A program made the translations under genes and the position numbers. A stretch of DNA of 64,000 nt from Vibrio sp. SCSIO 43136 (GTDB lineage: Bacteria; Pseudomonadota; Gammaproteobacteria; Enterobacterales; Vibrionaceae), in the NCBI RefSeq assembly GCF_023716565.1, contig NZ_CP071849.1, positions 682,001-746,000 of the forward strand, written 5' to 3'. The notes under the pieces are model-generated. The model made no database searches, was not told the origin of the DNA, and saw nothing but the letters and a program-made list of their open reading frames with translations. This document shows, piece by piece, positions 18,622-27,285 of the stretch. Positions within the stretch are counted from its first letter, which is position 1. Each line of letters begins with the position of its first letter.

Positions 18622-19461
18622 TCAATCGAGATGAATGGCATCGTTCGCAGCTTGTAATCCCATCTGATACCCCAATTCAAGTTTCTTCTTGTCCGTGGTT
18701 AATCTTCCAACGGCAAATGACTCATCCGGAGAGATGACCTGAATGGTGCAATCTTTTGGTGGGTTATCGATAAACTCTAGTGTTTGATTATATTGTTCGG
18801 CTCGTTTAATCATGGCCTCAGCAAGTTGAGGCGTATCTTTCATGAGTCGTCTTAGCAACCATGGTGCGAGTGGTGGACGCTTTTTGTATCCTTTGGGCTG
18901 CGATAGGATCACCGTGATTTGTTTAGCTCCGCGCTTGTAGGCTTCAACAACGGGAATTGAATCTGCCAATCCTCCATCGATCATTTTGCGTCCATTGACA
19001 CTTAAATGAGTACGATAGGCGACTGGTACCGAACATGACGCCTTTAGGATTATTTCTAGGTTGCTTTCTTCCCCTTTGGTGTAAATTGCCTCACCAGACT
19101 CGACATCAGTGGTGACAATGTGAAATGGCAGTTTTTGCGCATTAAATGCTTCCATGTCGTAAGGATAGTGTTTAGCAATATGGTCCCATAGCCAATCTAG
19201 ATCTAACCAATGCCCACCACGGGCAAACTTTTTAAAGTTGATAAACTCTGGCTGGCAAGAGTAGTCGGCAATAATGGTATAGGTGCGGCCGCGCTGGTTA
19301 GACAGCCATGAAGCAATATTGGTGGAACCTGCGGAGACACCGATACAGAAATCAAATGGGTTATATGCATGGTCAATAAACCCGTCTAGCACTCCGGCAG
19401 CAAATATCCCGCGCATTGCACCACCTTCGACGACTAGGGCATGCTTTGTTTTGTCTGTCAT
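18622..19461 (-). CDS. patatin-like phospholipase (YjjU-like)
   Basis: 279 residues from the ATG at 19461; in-frame starts at 19473 and 19509 would add 4 or 16 residues. The patatin Ser-Asp dyad is visible: oxyanion glycines in VVEGGAMRGIFAAGVLDGF, nucleophile in GVSAGS, and aspartate in DGGLADSIP. The family hydrolyses acyl ester bonds of phospholipids. The protein is close in layout to Escherichia coli YjjU. No signal peptide is seen, so it is probably cytosolic or membrane-associated. It is a single gene. Confidence 0.88.
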   Translation of the reverse strand: MTDKTKHALVVEGGAMRGIFAAGVLDGFIDHAYNPFDFCIGVSAGSTNIASWLSNQRGRTYTIIADYSCQPEFINFKKFARGGHWLDLDWLWDHIAKHYPYDMEAFNAQKLPFHIVTTDVESGEAIYTKGEESNLEIILKASCSVPVAYRTHLSVNGRKMIDGGLADSIPVVEAYKRGAKQITVILSQPKGYKKRPPLAPWLLRRLMKDTPQLAEAMIKRAEQYNQTLEFIDNPPKDCTIQVISPDESFAVGRLTTDKKKLELGYQMGLQAANDAIHLD

Positions 19462-19698
19462 TTTTATCTGCATTCCTTTGTTAGTTGTGGGGACATTCTT
19501 TGTTTCCACACCTGTGATTCCATCAGATTATTTTTACTAGATTAGTGGTCAGATGTGTAGCTAAATTGACTGATATGTACAAGTACATCGCTAAATAGAC
19601 AGTAATTGACAAAAGTAAGATGGCAATCGAGCCATATTTACAATCAGATTTGCCAAATCCTGTTAAATGAGTATCGTTGTAACAAATAGCTAACATGG

Positions 19699-20904
19699 AT
19701 GGTGGTGATTTCGGTGAAAGGTGTTTCATTTCTGTTTCTAGTCTTAGTTCCGATGCTTGTAAGTGCTGGAATTATTAGAGGCGAGAGTCGAGAGCAGGTG
19801 AAAGATGCGTGGTCATTTGAAGTGGTTAACGGTGTTCACGGTGCGAGAAAGGTTGGGTATCTAACAGCGTGGGAAAACTCTACACCCAATACAGTTCACA
19901 GTTGTAGCGCCACGCTCATAGGTAAAAAACATCTACTGACAGCCGCTCATTGTGTCATCAATATCCGTGATGCTAAGCCATTCGATAACTTAGAGTTTCA
20001 TCCAAGAAAAGTAGGAAAGGACGACTATTCTCCAACTCGAGTTTTCGTCACCTCTGGATATGTACTTAAAGATTATCTTAAGAAGAATAAAGAACTCATA
20101 TTTACGCTAACTCCAACATTGAGCTCGATCGATCTCGGAATGATTCGTAACGATATCGCTATTTTGGAAGTGAAAAACCCCAAGTCTTCAAAAGGGACGG
20201 GAGATCAACTCGGAACATACGGCACTTGGCGACAGGAGTTCGATCTCTCACTTGGCAGTGATGATATCTTCGATATGTACCTTCTTTCTTACCCAGGAGA
20301 TAAGCCAAATGCCACTTTATGGTATGAAGAGTGCTATTTACGTCATGAGGTGTATAACGTTGCACTCACCACATGCGATACATATCCAGGGGCAAGTGGT
20401 GCGAGCGTCCTACAATACTCACCCAAGTATGATAACTACTATGTAACAGGGGTAGTCTCAGCTCAAACGGAAACTCGAAATGTGGTTGCTTTGTTTACCC
20501 CTGAGCTGAGAGCTGATTTCCGAGCAATCATGGACGGCAAGGCACAGCCAAATGGTCTTTTTGCACCCGTTAAATTCAAAACAAAGCAATTTATTCACGT
20601 CGGAATCCATAACAAATGCAAAGAGAGCGTAAAAGTCGCTATTCGATATAAGAATGCCGAGAAAGAACAATGGCGAACCATCGGCGGATACTTATCGAAA
20701 GGAGAAGTTTTACGATCTGATGCCTCAAACAATACGTTTTGGTATTACTGGGCCACCTCTAGCAACTACAACTGGAATGGGGACAGTCGCCAGTTGACTT
20801 TTGACGGGGATACCTTCGATTCTCGCGAAAGGCAGGTCAAAGCGAAAAAAGAAAATGAGCAACTATGGGGAGATACTGTTATCGATCTGACCTGTAATAA
20901 CTAA
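19699..20904 (+). CDS. secreted trypsin/V8-like serine protease with C-terminal DUF1036-like domain
   Basis: 401 residues. An N-terminal hydrophobic signal (KGVSFLFLVLVPMLVSAG) precedes a chymotrypsin-fold domain with catalytic His (LTAAHCV), Asp (RNDIAILEV) and Ser (YPGASGASVLQ). The serine motif is G-A-S-G-A rather than G-D-S-G-G, so the trypsin primary specificity Asp before the Ser is absent and cleavage preference should differ. From about residue 293 a separate C-terminal region (HVGIHNKCKESVKVAIRYKN ... WRTIGGYLSKGEV) resembles DUF1036. No GlyGly-CTERM tail is present. The gene stands alone and is not part of the tandem protease cluster at 39-42 kb. Confidence 0.82.
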   Translation: MVVISVKGVSFLFLVLVPMLVSAGIIRGESREQVKDAWSFEVVNGVHGARKVGYLTAWENSTPNTVHSCSATLIGKKHLLTAAHCVINIRDAKPFDNLEFHPRKVGKDDYSPTRVFVTSGYVLKDYLKKNKELIFTLTPTLSSIDLGMIRNDIAILEVKNPKSSKGTGDQLGTYGTWRQEFDLSLGSDDIFDMYLLSYPGDKPNATLWYEECYLRHEVYNVALTTCDTYPGASGASVLQYSPKYDNYYVTGVVSAQTETRNVVALFTPELRADFRAIMDGKAQPNGLFAPVKFKTKQFIHVGIHNKCKESVKVAIRYKNAEKEQWRTIGGYLSKGEVLRSDASNNTFWYYWATSSNYNWNGDSRQLTFDGDTFDSRERQVKAKKENEQLWGDTVIDLTCNN

Positions 20905-21031
20905 TGATGTATGTGTATTTCTACAAACTGCCATGGAGTCGAACTGCTAGGTCTATAGTTAATACTGTTAGTAGAAGTCAATAAAGGTTCTGACATAGGG
21001 TCGACCTTGCATTGTTGCGAGAGAGAGCAGT

Positions 21032-21880
21032 ATGCGATGTAAACTTATAATGGCATTGGTTTTAATGTTGCCGATAAACTTTGCTCATGGCCTAGAGGTA
21101 CTGGTGGAAAGAGGGGCCTATGAGGCTTATTTAAAGTTTATCGGCGAACGTGATCCTCTCACTATCACTGAATACTCAGGCCCGCATGCGAGGCGAACCA
21201 CGGTAGAGTTGGTATTGGTTCAACAAGCCTTGGTTCTCGGTGGACTTAATGACCCAGTGGAATTTGTCTTTGCCCCTAATGCTGGTCGGTTGTATCAAAA
21301 CTTGCAAAACGGGACACAAGTTATGCTGGGTAATTCGGTTTGGAAAGCTAGCATGGCTTCTGCTGTCGATAAAGTCATGCTCAGTCCAGCAATTATCAGT
21401 GATGGCGAATATGAAGTGGGCATGTACACAATAGAATCTAATGGTAAGGCATTGGCGGCTAATTCTTTGTCAGATGTGCAGCAGTTAAGGGCTGTCTCTA
21501 GTCGCGCATGGCATTCAGATTGGGCTACGTTGAGCGCAATGCAACTTAACTTGCTACACAGTACCGTTAAGTGGAGTTCAATGAAAAAGATGGTGGCTAC
21601 CGGGCGAATTGACTTTTTGTTAGCACCGTTCCAATCGAGTGGTGACTTATCCTTCGTGGCGCAAGATATCCGCTATGTACCAATTCCCGGGCTCAAACTT
21701 GGCCTTCGTGGCTCACGTCACTTCGTAGTTTCGCAGCAGCATCCAGATTACGAGAAAGTGTCAATGGCCTTGCAAAAAGGTGTATCTCTCCTGAAACAAG
21801 AAGGCCGTTTTAGAAAAGCTTTCGAACAATCAGGCTTCTTCAACGATGCAGTTCGTGATTGGGTGTTAATTAAGCCCTAG
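21032..21880 (+). CDS. periplasmic solute-binding-like protein (SBP_bac_3-like)
   Basis: 282 residues with a signal peptide (CKLIMALVLMLPINFAHG, cleavage near residue 20). The mature part resembles the amino-acid-type periplasmic binding fold in its outline (VELVLVQQALVLGG early, MKKMVATGRIDFLLAPFQSS in the hinge-like region, YEKVSMALQKGVSLLKQEGR near the end). No transporter genes adjoin, so it may be a ligand sensor or a degenerate binding protein. Many Vibrio genomes carry such orphan proteins. Fold assignment is moderate, ligand unknown. Confidence 0.75.
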   Translation: MRCKLIMALVLMLPINFAHGLEVLVERGAYEAYLKFIGERDPLTITEYSGPHARRTTVELVLVQQALVLGGLNDPVEFVFAPNAGRLYQNLQNGTQVMLGNSVWKASMASAVDKVMLSPAIISDGEYEVGMYTIESNGKALAANSLSDVQQLRAVSSRAWHSDWATLSAMQLNLLHSTVKWSSMKKMVATGRIDFLLAPFQSSGDLSFVAQDIRYVPIPGLKLGLRGSRHFVVSQQHPDYEKVSMALQKGVSLLKQEGRFRKAFEQSGFFNDAVRDWVLIKP

Positions 21881-22123
21881 ACCAGTATTCCCTTTTAATT
21901 GGGACAGGCACCAAATCAAGCCAACATGCAGGACACACACCTTTTTTATCCTCGTTTCATTGCACGAATCAACCCTATTCGAGTGTATAGTGGTGAGGCT
22001 TTTTGCTTGAAATTTTACATGTTGTTTGTGGTACTCTACTTGGGGTTTGGCATTTGACGTCAGCCAGTTGCGTGCATCTAGCCAATCTAATTTATAAATA
22101 TTACACTCCAAGAAAGGGAATAT

Positions 22124-22399
22124 ATGAACGATAAAGTGTTTGAGATTTGGCAAAAGAAACGTGAGCAGGGATTTTTAGCTTGGGTGTTTAAGAGTACAAC
22201 TGGAGCTGTTGCCTTTTATCTCGTTTTTAGCATTGTCTTCCAGTTTTCTTCTGCGAGTGAGCAAGGTGTTTTGGTCTTTATGCAAAGTCAGCTCTCGAAC
22301 TATGTCCTCTTTACTTCGCTGATTTTTCTAGGGAACTGTGCTTTGTGGTTTTACCGTGAATCCAGTTTTAAGAAAGAGGTGAAGCGCCGGGGAGTTTAG
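22124..22399 (+). CDS. small membrane protein, two helices
   Basis: 91 residues, not recognised. AAAGGGA stands about 6 bases before the ATG. Two membrane helices are likely (TGAVAFYLVFSIVFQF and YVLFTSLIFLGNCALWFY), with basic residues at both ends (KKREQG, KKEVKRRGV), which suggests both termini are in the cytosol. It is the last chromosomal gene before the inserted element; in the ancestral, uninterrupted locus its end would have faced the gcvP terminator. Confidence 0.7.
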   Translation: MNDKVFEIWQKKREQGFLAWVFKSTTGAVAFYLVFSIVFQFSSASEQGVLVFMQSQLSNYVLFTSLIFLGNCALWFYRESSFKKEVKRRGV

Positions 22400-22468
22400 T
22401 AGCTCCTATTGTATAGGGCTGTCTCTAAATAGGCCTGTATACCCTAATTTAAAAGTGGTGAAGAATGA

Positions 22469-22498
22469 AAAAAGCGAACCATTGATGGTTCGCTTTTT
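22469..22498. terminator. chromosomal bidirectional terminator, ancestral gcvP terminator
   Basis: 14-bp arms (AAAAAGCGAACCAT and its complement) around a TG loop, ending in a T run on each strand. Removing the inserted element puts it about 45 bp past the gcvP stop codon. Confidence 0.85.
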
Positions 22499-22534
22499 GT
22501 CGAGAGAAATAAATAGTTAAGTAGACTAAACTTT

Positions 22535-22539
22535 ATTCC
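22535..22539. repeat. target-site duplication, left copy (ATTCC)
   Basis: ATTCC directly abuts the left terminal repeat and is repeated directly after the right terminal repeat at 31959-31963. Five bases is the duplication size of the Tn7, Tn5053 and Mu superfamily. Confidence 0.8.
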
Positions 22540-22565
22540 TGATCACAGATAACTAAGATGGAAAC
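22540..22565 (+). repeat. left terminal inverted repeat, with first transposase-site copy
   Basis: Begins TGATCACAGATAACTAAG and ends ATGGAAAC. It matches the right terminus (opposite strand) at 24 of 26 positions. Confidence 0.85.
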
Positions 22566-22604
22566 TTACCAGCTTTCTAAATCAATGAGCTGGAATACTC
22601 GTTT

Positions 22605-22627
22605 GCGCTAACCGAGTTGGAAACTCC
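22605..22627 (+). repeat. left-end internal repeat 2
   Basis: GCTAACCGAGTTGGAAACTC lies inside this span, a second copy of the end motif in the same orientation as the terminal copy. A weaker, degenerate copy may lie at 22584-22600. Confidence 0.75.
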
Positions 22628-22659
22628 AGTGCTTCATGGTTAATGAAGGCAGCAAGTTT

Positions 22660-22680
22660 GGTTAACTAAGTTGGAAACTC
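22660..22680 (+). repeat. left-end internal repeat 3
   Basis: GTTAACTAAGTTGGAAACTC, the third and innermost left-end copy, in direct orientation. Confidence 0.8.
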
Positions 22681-22728
22681 TCTCATCATAAACCCTTTTT
22701 CTAGAGTGATTGATCAGTTCGTGAAACC

Positions 22729-22770
22729 CGAACCGTATTTTGCGAACCGCGTTTTACGAACTACGAATTT
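22729..22770. repeat. three 14-bp imperfect direct repeats
   Basis: CGAACCGTATTTTG, then CGAACCGCGTTTTA, then the more divergent CGAACTACGAATTT, head to tail, about 50 bp inside the last end repeat and upstream of the membrane protein gene. They could bind a regulator. The rest of 22681-22894 shows nothing else I can support except a 22-codon GTG frame at 22833-22901 that overlaps the next gene's possible TTG start. Confidence 0.4.
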
Positions 22771-22924
22771 CTCTTTATCTTGAAGTATGTTTATGTATAA
22801 AACTCTTACCTCACAAACGGGTAGGTGTGGTTTGTGAAACAGAAGAATAAATACGAAGAGCGTCAACTGGCTCAAAATGTACTTATACGGTTAGTTGTAT
22901 AATACCGATCTAGCTCTCAATGAG

Positions 22925-24106
22925 ATGATGGTAATAGGTATTGATGTGTATTATCTTATGTATTTGTTATATGGATGTATTGTTGGAATTTTAGTTTTAC
23001 GCGTGATGAGGGGCGATATGGGCAAGGAAATGTCACATCAGAGAACTGCAATAATAAAGGTTGGATTCTATTTAGTTTCTCTCATAGCTAGTGGAGTTAT
23101 AGGATTTATTGTTGCTCATTATATACAGTTTATTCCAGCGCTTTCAGAGTTATTAGATTTTGTGCAACTCGGTCAAGATGATTTTACAAATGCAGGCGGC
23201 TTTGCTGAGAGTCTCAAAGGATTAGAGCTTAAGTTAGGCGCAGCAGTCTTGCATGAGTATTTTCGTTTGTCTTTGTACGCAATTTTCTTAATGTTAGCCA
23301 TTCTAGTTGCTGCTATTTATTGTTATTACCAACTGAGTGAAGAAACGAAAAAAACAGGTTTGGACGAGATATCGACTAAGTTAGACAAGCAAAACAAAAA
23401 GTTAGACAGTAGAACTGAAGACCTAATTAGTTTAGTTGAGGGCTTTAATGGAGGCGGTTCGGTATTAGATTGTGAGTTTGGTTACCATACAATGGTAAAT
23501 GCAATAAAGAATGCGTCTGAGATAGATCTCGTAACGCGCATGAGATATGACAAGCAAGCGCGGCAAATACTAGGTAACAAGTCATATGAAGATAGTGTTA
23601 AAGAGTACTATAAGGCTCTCTCTGAAGCAGTGAAAGATCCCAACATATCATTTACTCGATACATTCAAATCGATGGAGAAGACATCGCAGATTGGAAGAA
23701 TACTGTTAGTATCAGTGAGTCATTGACACGTGAAGCTGCTACCTTGTTTTTGACCCAGACTGCTTGCGAGGACTCCAGTATATATGTTGTGCCAGCTCAG
23801 GTTGACCTAAGTCTTCTACTTATTGATAAAAAACAAATATTTTTTAATTTTTTCATAAAGTTATCGGATGGAAAATATGCTTCCAAGTACATTTTTCAGT
23901 GCATATCTAAGAAAAGTAAAGTTGACAGCATACTTAAACTCCTCAATAAAGATCACATAGAGTTAGATAGCAAAAGTGTAAATGAACTAGTTAGTATCAG
24001 GCTTAGACACGGTGATGATAAACTTAGAGAAGAGCTTGCAGATGTCCGAAGTAAAGATCCTGACGATTTTGATCAGAAGTGGGCATCTATACTTATGTTT
24101 ATTTAA
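22925..24106 (+). CDS. three-helix membrane protein with coiled coil and unknown cytosolic domain
   Basis: About 393 residues from the ATG at 22925; a TTG at 22895 in frame is an alternative and neither has a convincing ribosome site. Three membrane helices fill the N-terminal third (YLMYLLYGCIVGILVLRV, KVGFYLVSLIASGVIGFIVA, LYAIFLMLAILVAAIYCYY). A charged heptad-like stretch follows (EISTKLDKQNKKLDSRTEDL), then about 215 residues of unknown domain (EIDLVTRMRYDKQARQILG and onward). I do not recognise the family. Membrane anchor plus coiled coil plus cytosolic domain is a common plan for abortive-infection effectors or sensors, but that is inference from the company it keeps. It is convergent with the nitrilase-like gene across a shared terminator. 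Confidence 0.75.
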   Translation: MMVIGIDVYYLMYLLYGCIVGILVLRVMRGDMGKEMSHQRTAIIKVGFYLVSLIASGVIGFIVAHYIQFIPALSELLDFVQLGQDDFTNAGGFAESLKGLELKLGAAVLHEYFRLSLYAIFLMLAILVAAIYCYYQLSEETKKTGLDEISTKLDKQNKKLDSRTEDLISLVEGFNGGGSVLDCEFGYHTMVNAIKNASEIDLVTRMRYDKQARQILGNKSYEDSVKEYYKALSEAVKDPNISFTRYIQIDGEDIADWKNTVSISESLTREAATLFLTQTACEDSSIYVVPAQVDLSLLLIDKKQIFFNFFIKLSDGKYASKYIFQCISKKSKVDSILKLLNKDHIELDSKSVNELVSIRLRHGDDKLREELADVRSKDPDDFDQKWASILMFI

Positions 24107-24193
24107 TCACATTATCTTTCATTTTCTTGGGGAATTGATAGGTACGTAGCCCTTATTCAGACTTTGGTAAGCTTTGGACTACGCTATTGCCAA

Positions 24194-24219
24194 AACCCAG
24201 TTCGTGAACGAACTGGGTT
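24194..24219. terminator. bidirectional terminator/hairpin between convergent cargo genes
   Basis: Perfect 12-bp arms (AACCCAGTTCGT and its complement) with a 2-base GA... loop and A/T-rich flanks on each side. It lies between the membrane protein gene and the nitrilase-like gene. Confidence 0.75.
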
Positions 24220-24284
24220 AAATAAATCCAGCGTTTGTGAGCAGTATTTTGTCAATTAATTCAAAAGGCTGCTCCAATCTAAAC

Positions 24285-25994
24285 TTATGCTAGCGCTTTG
24301 TCTTCAACAGATTTTTGCTCTTTAGCTACAATAGTGTCGAGTTCGGTCGAGCAACCTACACTCAGATGCCCTGCATATTTGACAACATCTTTTGAACACC
24401 TTCCTCCATCAGCACTCCACTGATCTAACTTCGCTTTTTCAAGAACAAGTGATATACCTACTTTGTTACTTTCTAGCTTTAAGGCAATAGTTTTAAATCG
24501 ATCGCTCCAAAGAGCTACTTCTGAACCTGGGGGATTGTTTCCACCAGTAGATCGCTGTGTCATGCCGTAAGGGGATATGGACAGCACACTTGATCCAGGA
24601 TCTTCCGAGAGAACGCTGGCATATTTCCCAGGCCATCTTTTGGATATCTGTGGTCCATCGAGTAATAGCGCAACTACTAAGCTTGGGCCAAGGGCTCTCA
24701 CTACTGGTGCGATTGGATCTTGTCTAGCTAAGTCTTCACAGATTAAAGGGCAAATATGAATATTGCTATCGACATAGGACAGAATCTTACGTGAGTCTAT
24801 CGTACAGTTTTCCCACCACTTTTTACTAGGATTCAAAACAGTTCCTAGTTTGTAATTGATGATCTGACTTCTGTCTAATGCCCAACGATGGTGTTTTGGT
24901 TGGTTTTTGTAAATATATTTGCCAGTTAAGTCATCCATGTAAGATAGCTCTAGATAGTTAGCACCAAAGTTGTTTTGCTGACTATGTTCATAGGCTCCAT
25001 ATATTAAGATAGGCAAAGGAATGCCGTCTTCACGAAGCAGTGATTCCAAGCGTTCCTTAATCAGTGTTGAGTGCTTGTAGTCTACAGCACACTCAGGAAT
25101 TACAACGAGATCTGGGGCTCCAGTTTCTTTAATCGCTGATTTAATCCCATACACGATCATTTCTGCTGTAATTTGGTTTTCGTTTTCATAAGAGAAAAAG
25201 CCAAATTTACTGCTGTCCATTTGTAAGGGAGGGTGCTCGTCAACTTTAAAGTTACTTCTTCGAATTTTTAATGGCCAAGGTAAGATTAAAACGTTGTAGA
25301 GATCATTTTTAATGTCAGCACGCCCAGCGAGCGTGAAGCATTCAATACCTGGTTTCACATAAGCTAACGAGTGAGTGAGGCTGTTCAAGGAAATTCCAGA
25401 CTGGGGTGTCATTGTTTTGTGGTGAACAGTGCCCATCAGGCTACTACCTGTAGATAGTGATTCAAAACCTTGCTGGGAAGAGAGTTGATTGGCGTAGCTG
25501 TAAATTAAGTTGTTGTTTCTTCGAGTCAATTGACCTTTTATTTTTCTTGCACATCGGTCACTTGCTAGAAGCAGCATTAGAGCATCAAACATAAACTCGT
25601 TGTCATTTAATAGAACGTTGAGCTCTAGCTTTTGGGCTGTAATTTTTCTTCTCTCTTTAAATACACGATATAACAAATTGTGAATTTCAACAGGGAGAGG
25701 TGCATCAGGTGCTTTCAAAAATTCAGCCCAAATATCACCAATTTCTTTCGCGTTGTCATGATCTTCTTTCTTCCAACACTTACCACCTAAACTAGATACG
25801 ATTTTTTGGTAAGAATCATTTGTGTCCAAAATGTTGCTGATTATATGGAAACTCGTCATAGGCCAAATGAGATCATGCAAGATATTTTCTGTAGAGCTGG
25901 AGGATGGAACAAACTCAGTGTTCGCATTGTGTTGCTTTACATAAGGGTCATCATAGCTTGGGAGTATAGATTTTACTAAGTCTTGGATTTTCAT
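24285..25994 (-). CDS. nitrilase/carbon-nitrogen hydrolase-fold protein, partner of the adjacent reverse transcriptase
   Basis: 569 residues. The first 220 are helical with no recognised domain. From about residue 232 the carbon-nitrogen hydrolase fold appears: YNVLILPWPLKIRR, the catalytic-Glu motif PDLVVIPE (E301), a lysine region YKNQPKHHRW (K367 or K363) and the nucleophile motif CPLICEDLAR (C419). So the Glu-Lys-Cys triad is intact. Nitrilase-fold enzymes hydrolyse nitriles, amides or related C-N bonds. The gene lies 55 bp after the reverse transcriptase gene in the same operon. In the UG1/DRT1 defence group a nitrilase domain is fused to the C-terminus of the RT; here it is a separate protein. 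Fold is well supported; biological substrate is unknown. Confidence 0.82.
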   Translation of the reverse strand: MKIQDLVKSILPSYDDPYVKQHNANTEFVPSSSSTENILHDLIWPMTSFHIISNILDTNDSYQKIVSSLGGKCWKKEDHDNAKEIGDIWAEFLKAPDAPLPVEIHNLLYRVFKERRKITAQKLELNVLLNDNEFMFDALMLLLASDRCARKIKGQLTRRNNNLIYSYANQLSSQQGFESLSTGSSLMGTVHHKTMTPQSGISLNSLTHSLAYVKPGIECFTLAGRADIKNDLYNVLILPWPLKIRRSNFKVDEHPPLQMDSSKFGFFSYENENQITAEMIVYGIKSAIKETGAPDLVVIPECAVDYKHSTLIKERLESLLREDGIPLPILIYGAYEHSQQNNFGANYLELSYMDDLTGKYIYKNQPKHHRWALDRSQIINYKLGTVLNPSKKWWENCTIDSRKILSYVDSNIHICPLICEDLARQDPIAPVVRALGPSLVVALLLDGPQISKRWPGKYASVLSEDPGSSVLSISPYGMTQRSTGGNNPPGSEVALWSDRFKTIALKLESNKVGISLVLEKAKLDQWSADGGRCSKDVVKYAGHLSVGCSTELDTIVAKEQKSVEDKALA

Positions 25995-26049
25995 ATGATT
26001 ATCTTGATATAAATTTTCTGATAACTAATAGATGAACGCTATCAGGCGT

Positions 26050-27099
26050 TTACCCGTGCTGTAAGATTATTTTTTCTAAACGTTCGATTATTTTTTCATA
26101 TTTTTTAACAGAATCAGCGCTGATACTTGAAGTCGCAATTCCATGCTTTTTAACGCCAATTATGTGAGAACGAAAGCCTCTAACTTTATCAAGAACTATC
26201 TTTCGACATTTTTTTTCAAAAAACGCGTTTGTATTCGCATTCTTGTAAGGGAGATTATGTATATTCATTCCAAAGAGAGATTCCGCGACGTGCCTTAAGC
26301 TAACTTTCTGAACTATGAGCATTTTTGTTAATTTGTTGATAGTTAAAAGTTTGGAGTTAGACAGCCTGATACATCCTCCATTAGAATCTATAACATACCC
26401 GTTTAATGAAATATGGCCTTCGGTATAGAGTGTTTTTTTCGTATTGATCAATAGTGAATTTTTATTCATCAGTCTTTTAATGAATGTTTCTACATCACCA
26501 CTACCAATCGTTTGTTTGTATTTCGAAGAAAACAGCATATCGTCTGCATAACGAGTATATATAACGTCATGCTCTAAACAGTAGGATTGAATCACTATAT
26601 CTAAGGGACGAAAAAACAAGTTTGATAAGGTAGGGGAGCACGGAAAGCCCATTGGTAGGATCGTTTCACCTAAAATTTTCTTGTTACTTGAGGTTTCGGG
26701 AACTTTGTAAGTTACTTTTTTTAGAATGGAATCCACACTCACTGCGTGGCTCTCATTGTCTGCGTTATCATCGAAGTAAGGTTTTAGCTTGTTTGCTATT
26801 TGCTCTACTGGAATCGAATGAAAGAAGCTAGAAATGTCCATTCGTAAAAAAAAGCGAGAGGGGGTATGAGGCTTCAAAAAGTCAAGGTACGAGCAATCAG
26901 CACTAAACCCTTTACTAGCGCTGTTTTTAGGGATCGCCTCGCTTAGGATTTTAGCTAGTGTTTGGTGCTTATCTAATACGGAGTCATCGACAGAATAAAA
27001 GTAATTACCTTTTATTTTTCGTTCTTTAACAGCAGTGTCTGAGTTTTCGCTAAGAAAAGCTCCCAGACTCGCTGGGAGCTTGATTTTGTTGGTTTTCAT
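26050..27099 (-). CDS. reverse transcriptase (retron/UG-DRT-like)
   Basis: 349 residues from the ATG at 27099, which has GGAT about 6 bases upstream; an upstream start at 27192 would add 31 residues that look unrelated. RT motifs are in order: SRFFLRMDISSFFHSIP (motif A Asp, residue 88), LPMGFPCSPTLSNLFF (motif B), YTRYADDMLFSS (catalytic YADD, 184-187), and a primer-grip-like LNGYVIDSNGG near 233. The retron hallmark VTG is replaced by LNG. There is no maturase or endonuclease domain, so it is not a group II intron protein. It lies between an OLD nuclease gene and the nitrilase-like gene. Retron and DRT reverse transcriptases act in phage defence. Confidence 0.9.
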   Translation of the reverse strand: MKTNKIKLPASLGAFLSENSDTAVKERKIKGNYFYSVDDSVLDKHQTLAKILSEAIPKNSASKGFSADCSYLDFLKPHTPSRFFLRMDISSFFHSIPVEQIANKLKPYFDDNADNESHAVSVDSILKKVTYKVPETSSNKKILGETILPMGFPCSPTLSNLFFRPLDIVIQSYCLEHDVIYTRYADDMLFSSKYKQTIGSGDVETFIKRLMNKNSLLINTKKTLYTEGHISLNGYVIDSNGGCIRLSNSKLLTINKLTKMLIVQKVSLRHVAESLFGMNIHNLPYKNANTNAFFEKKCRKIVLDKVRGFRSHIIGVKKHGIATSSISADSVKKYEKIIERLEKIILQHG

Positions 27100-27285
27100 G
27101 TCTGATCCGATACAAAACAAAGATTCACATGTGACCTGTAATCCGCTGCTTACACGAGTAATATGTGAAGGTAATTTAGAGGCTGTTAACACATTCTACA
27201 GCTTTATGGGATATGAATGAAGTATCGCATAAAGAGAGGATGGCTATGAAGCGTTGCCGACTTTCACCGAAGTGACCTCAAGTAA

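Noticed and set aside
22540..22680. Integron attC or CRISPR repeats
   Set aside because: The repeats lack the attC core sites and hairpin form, occur as mirrored sets at two ends 9.4 kb apart, and have no regular spacers.
26050..27192. Group II intron reverse transcriptase/maturase
   Set aside because: No maturase X or endonuclease domain, no domain V-like RNA downstream, and the gene sits in an operon with defence-type genes.
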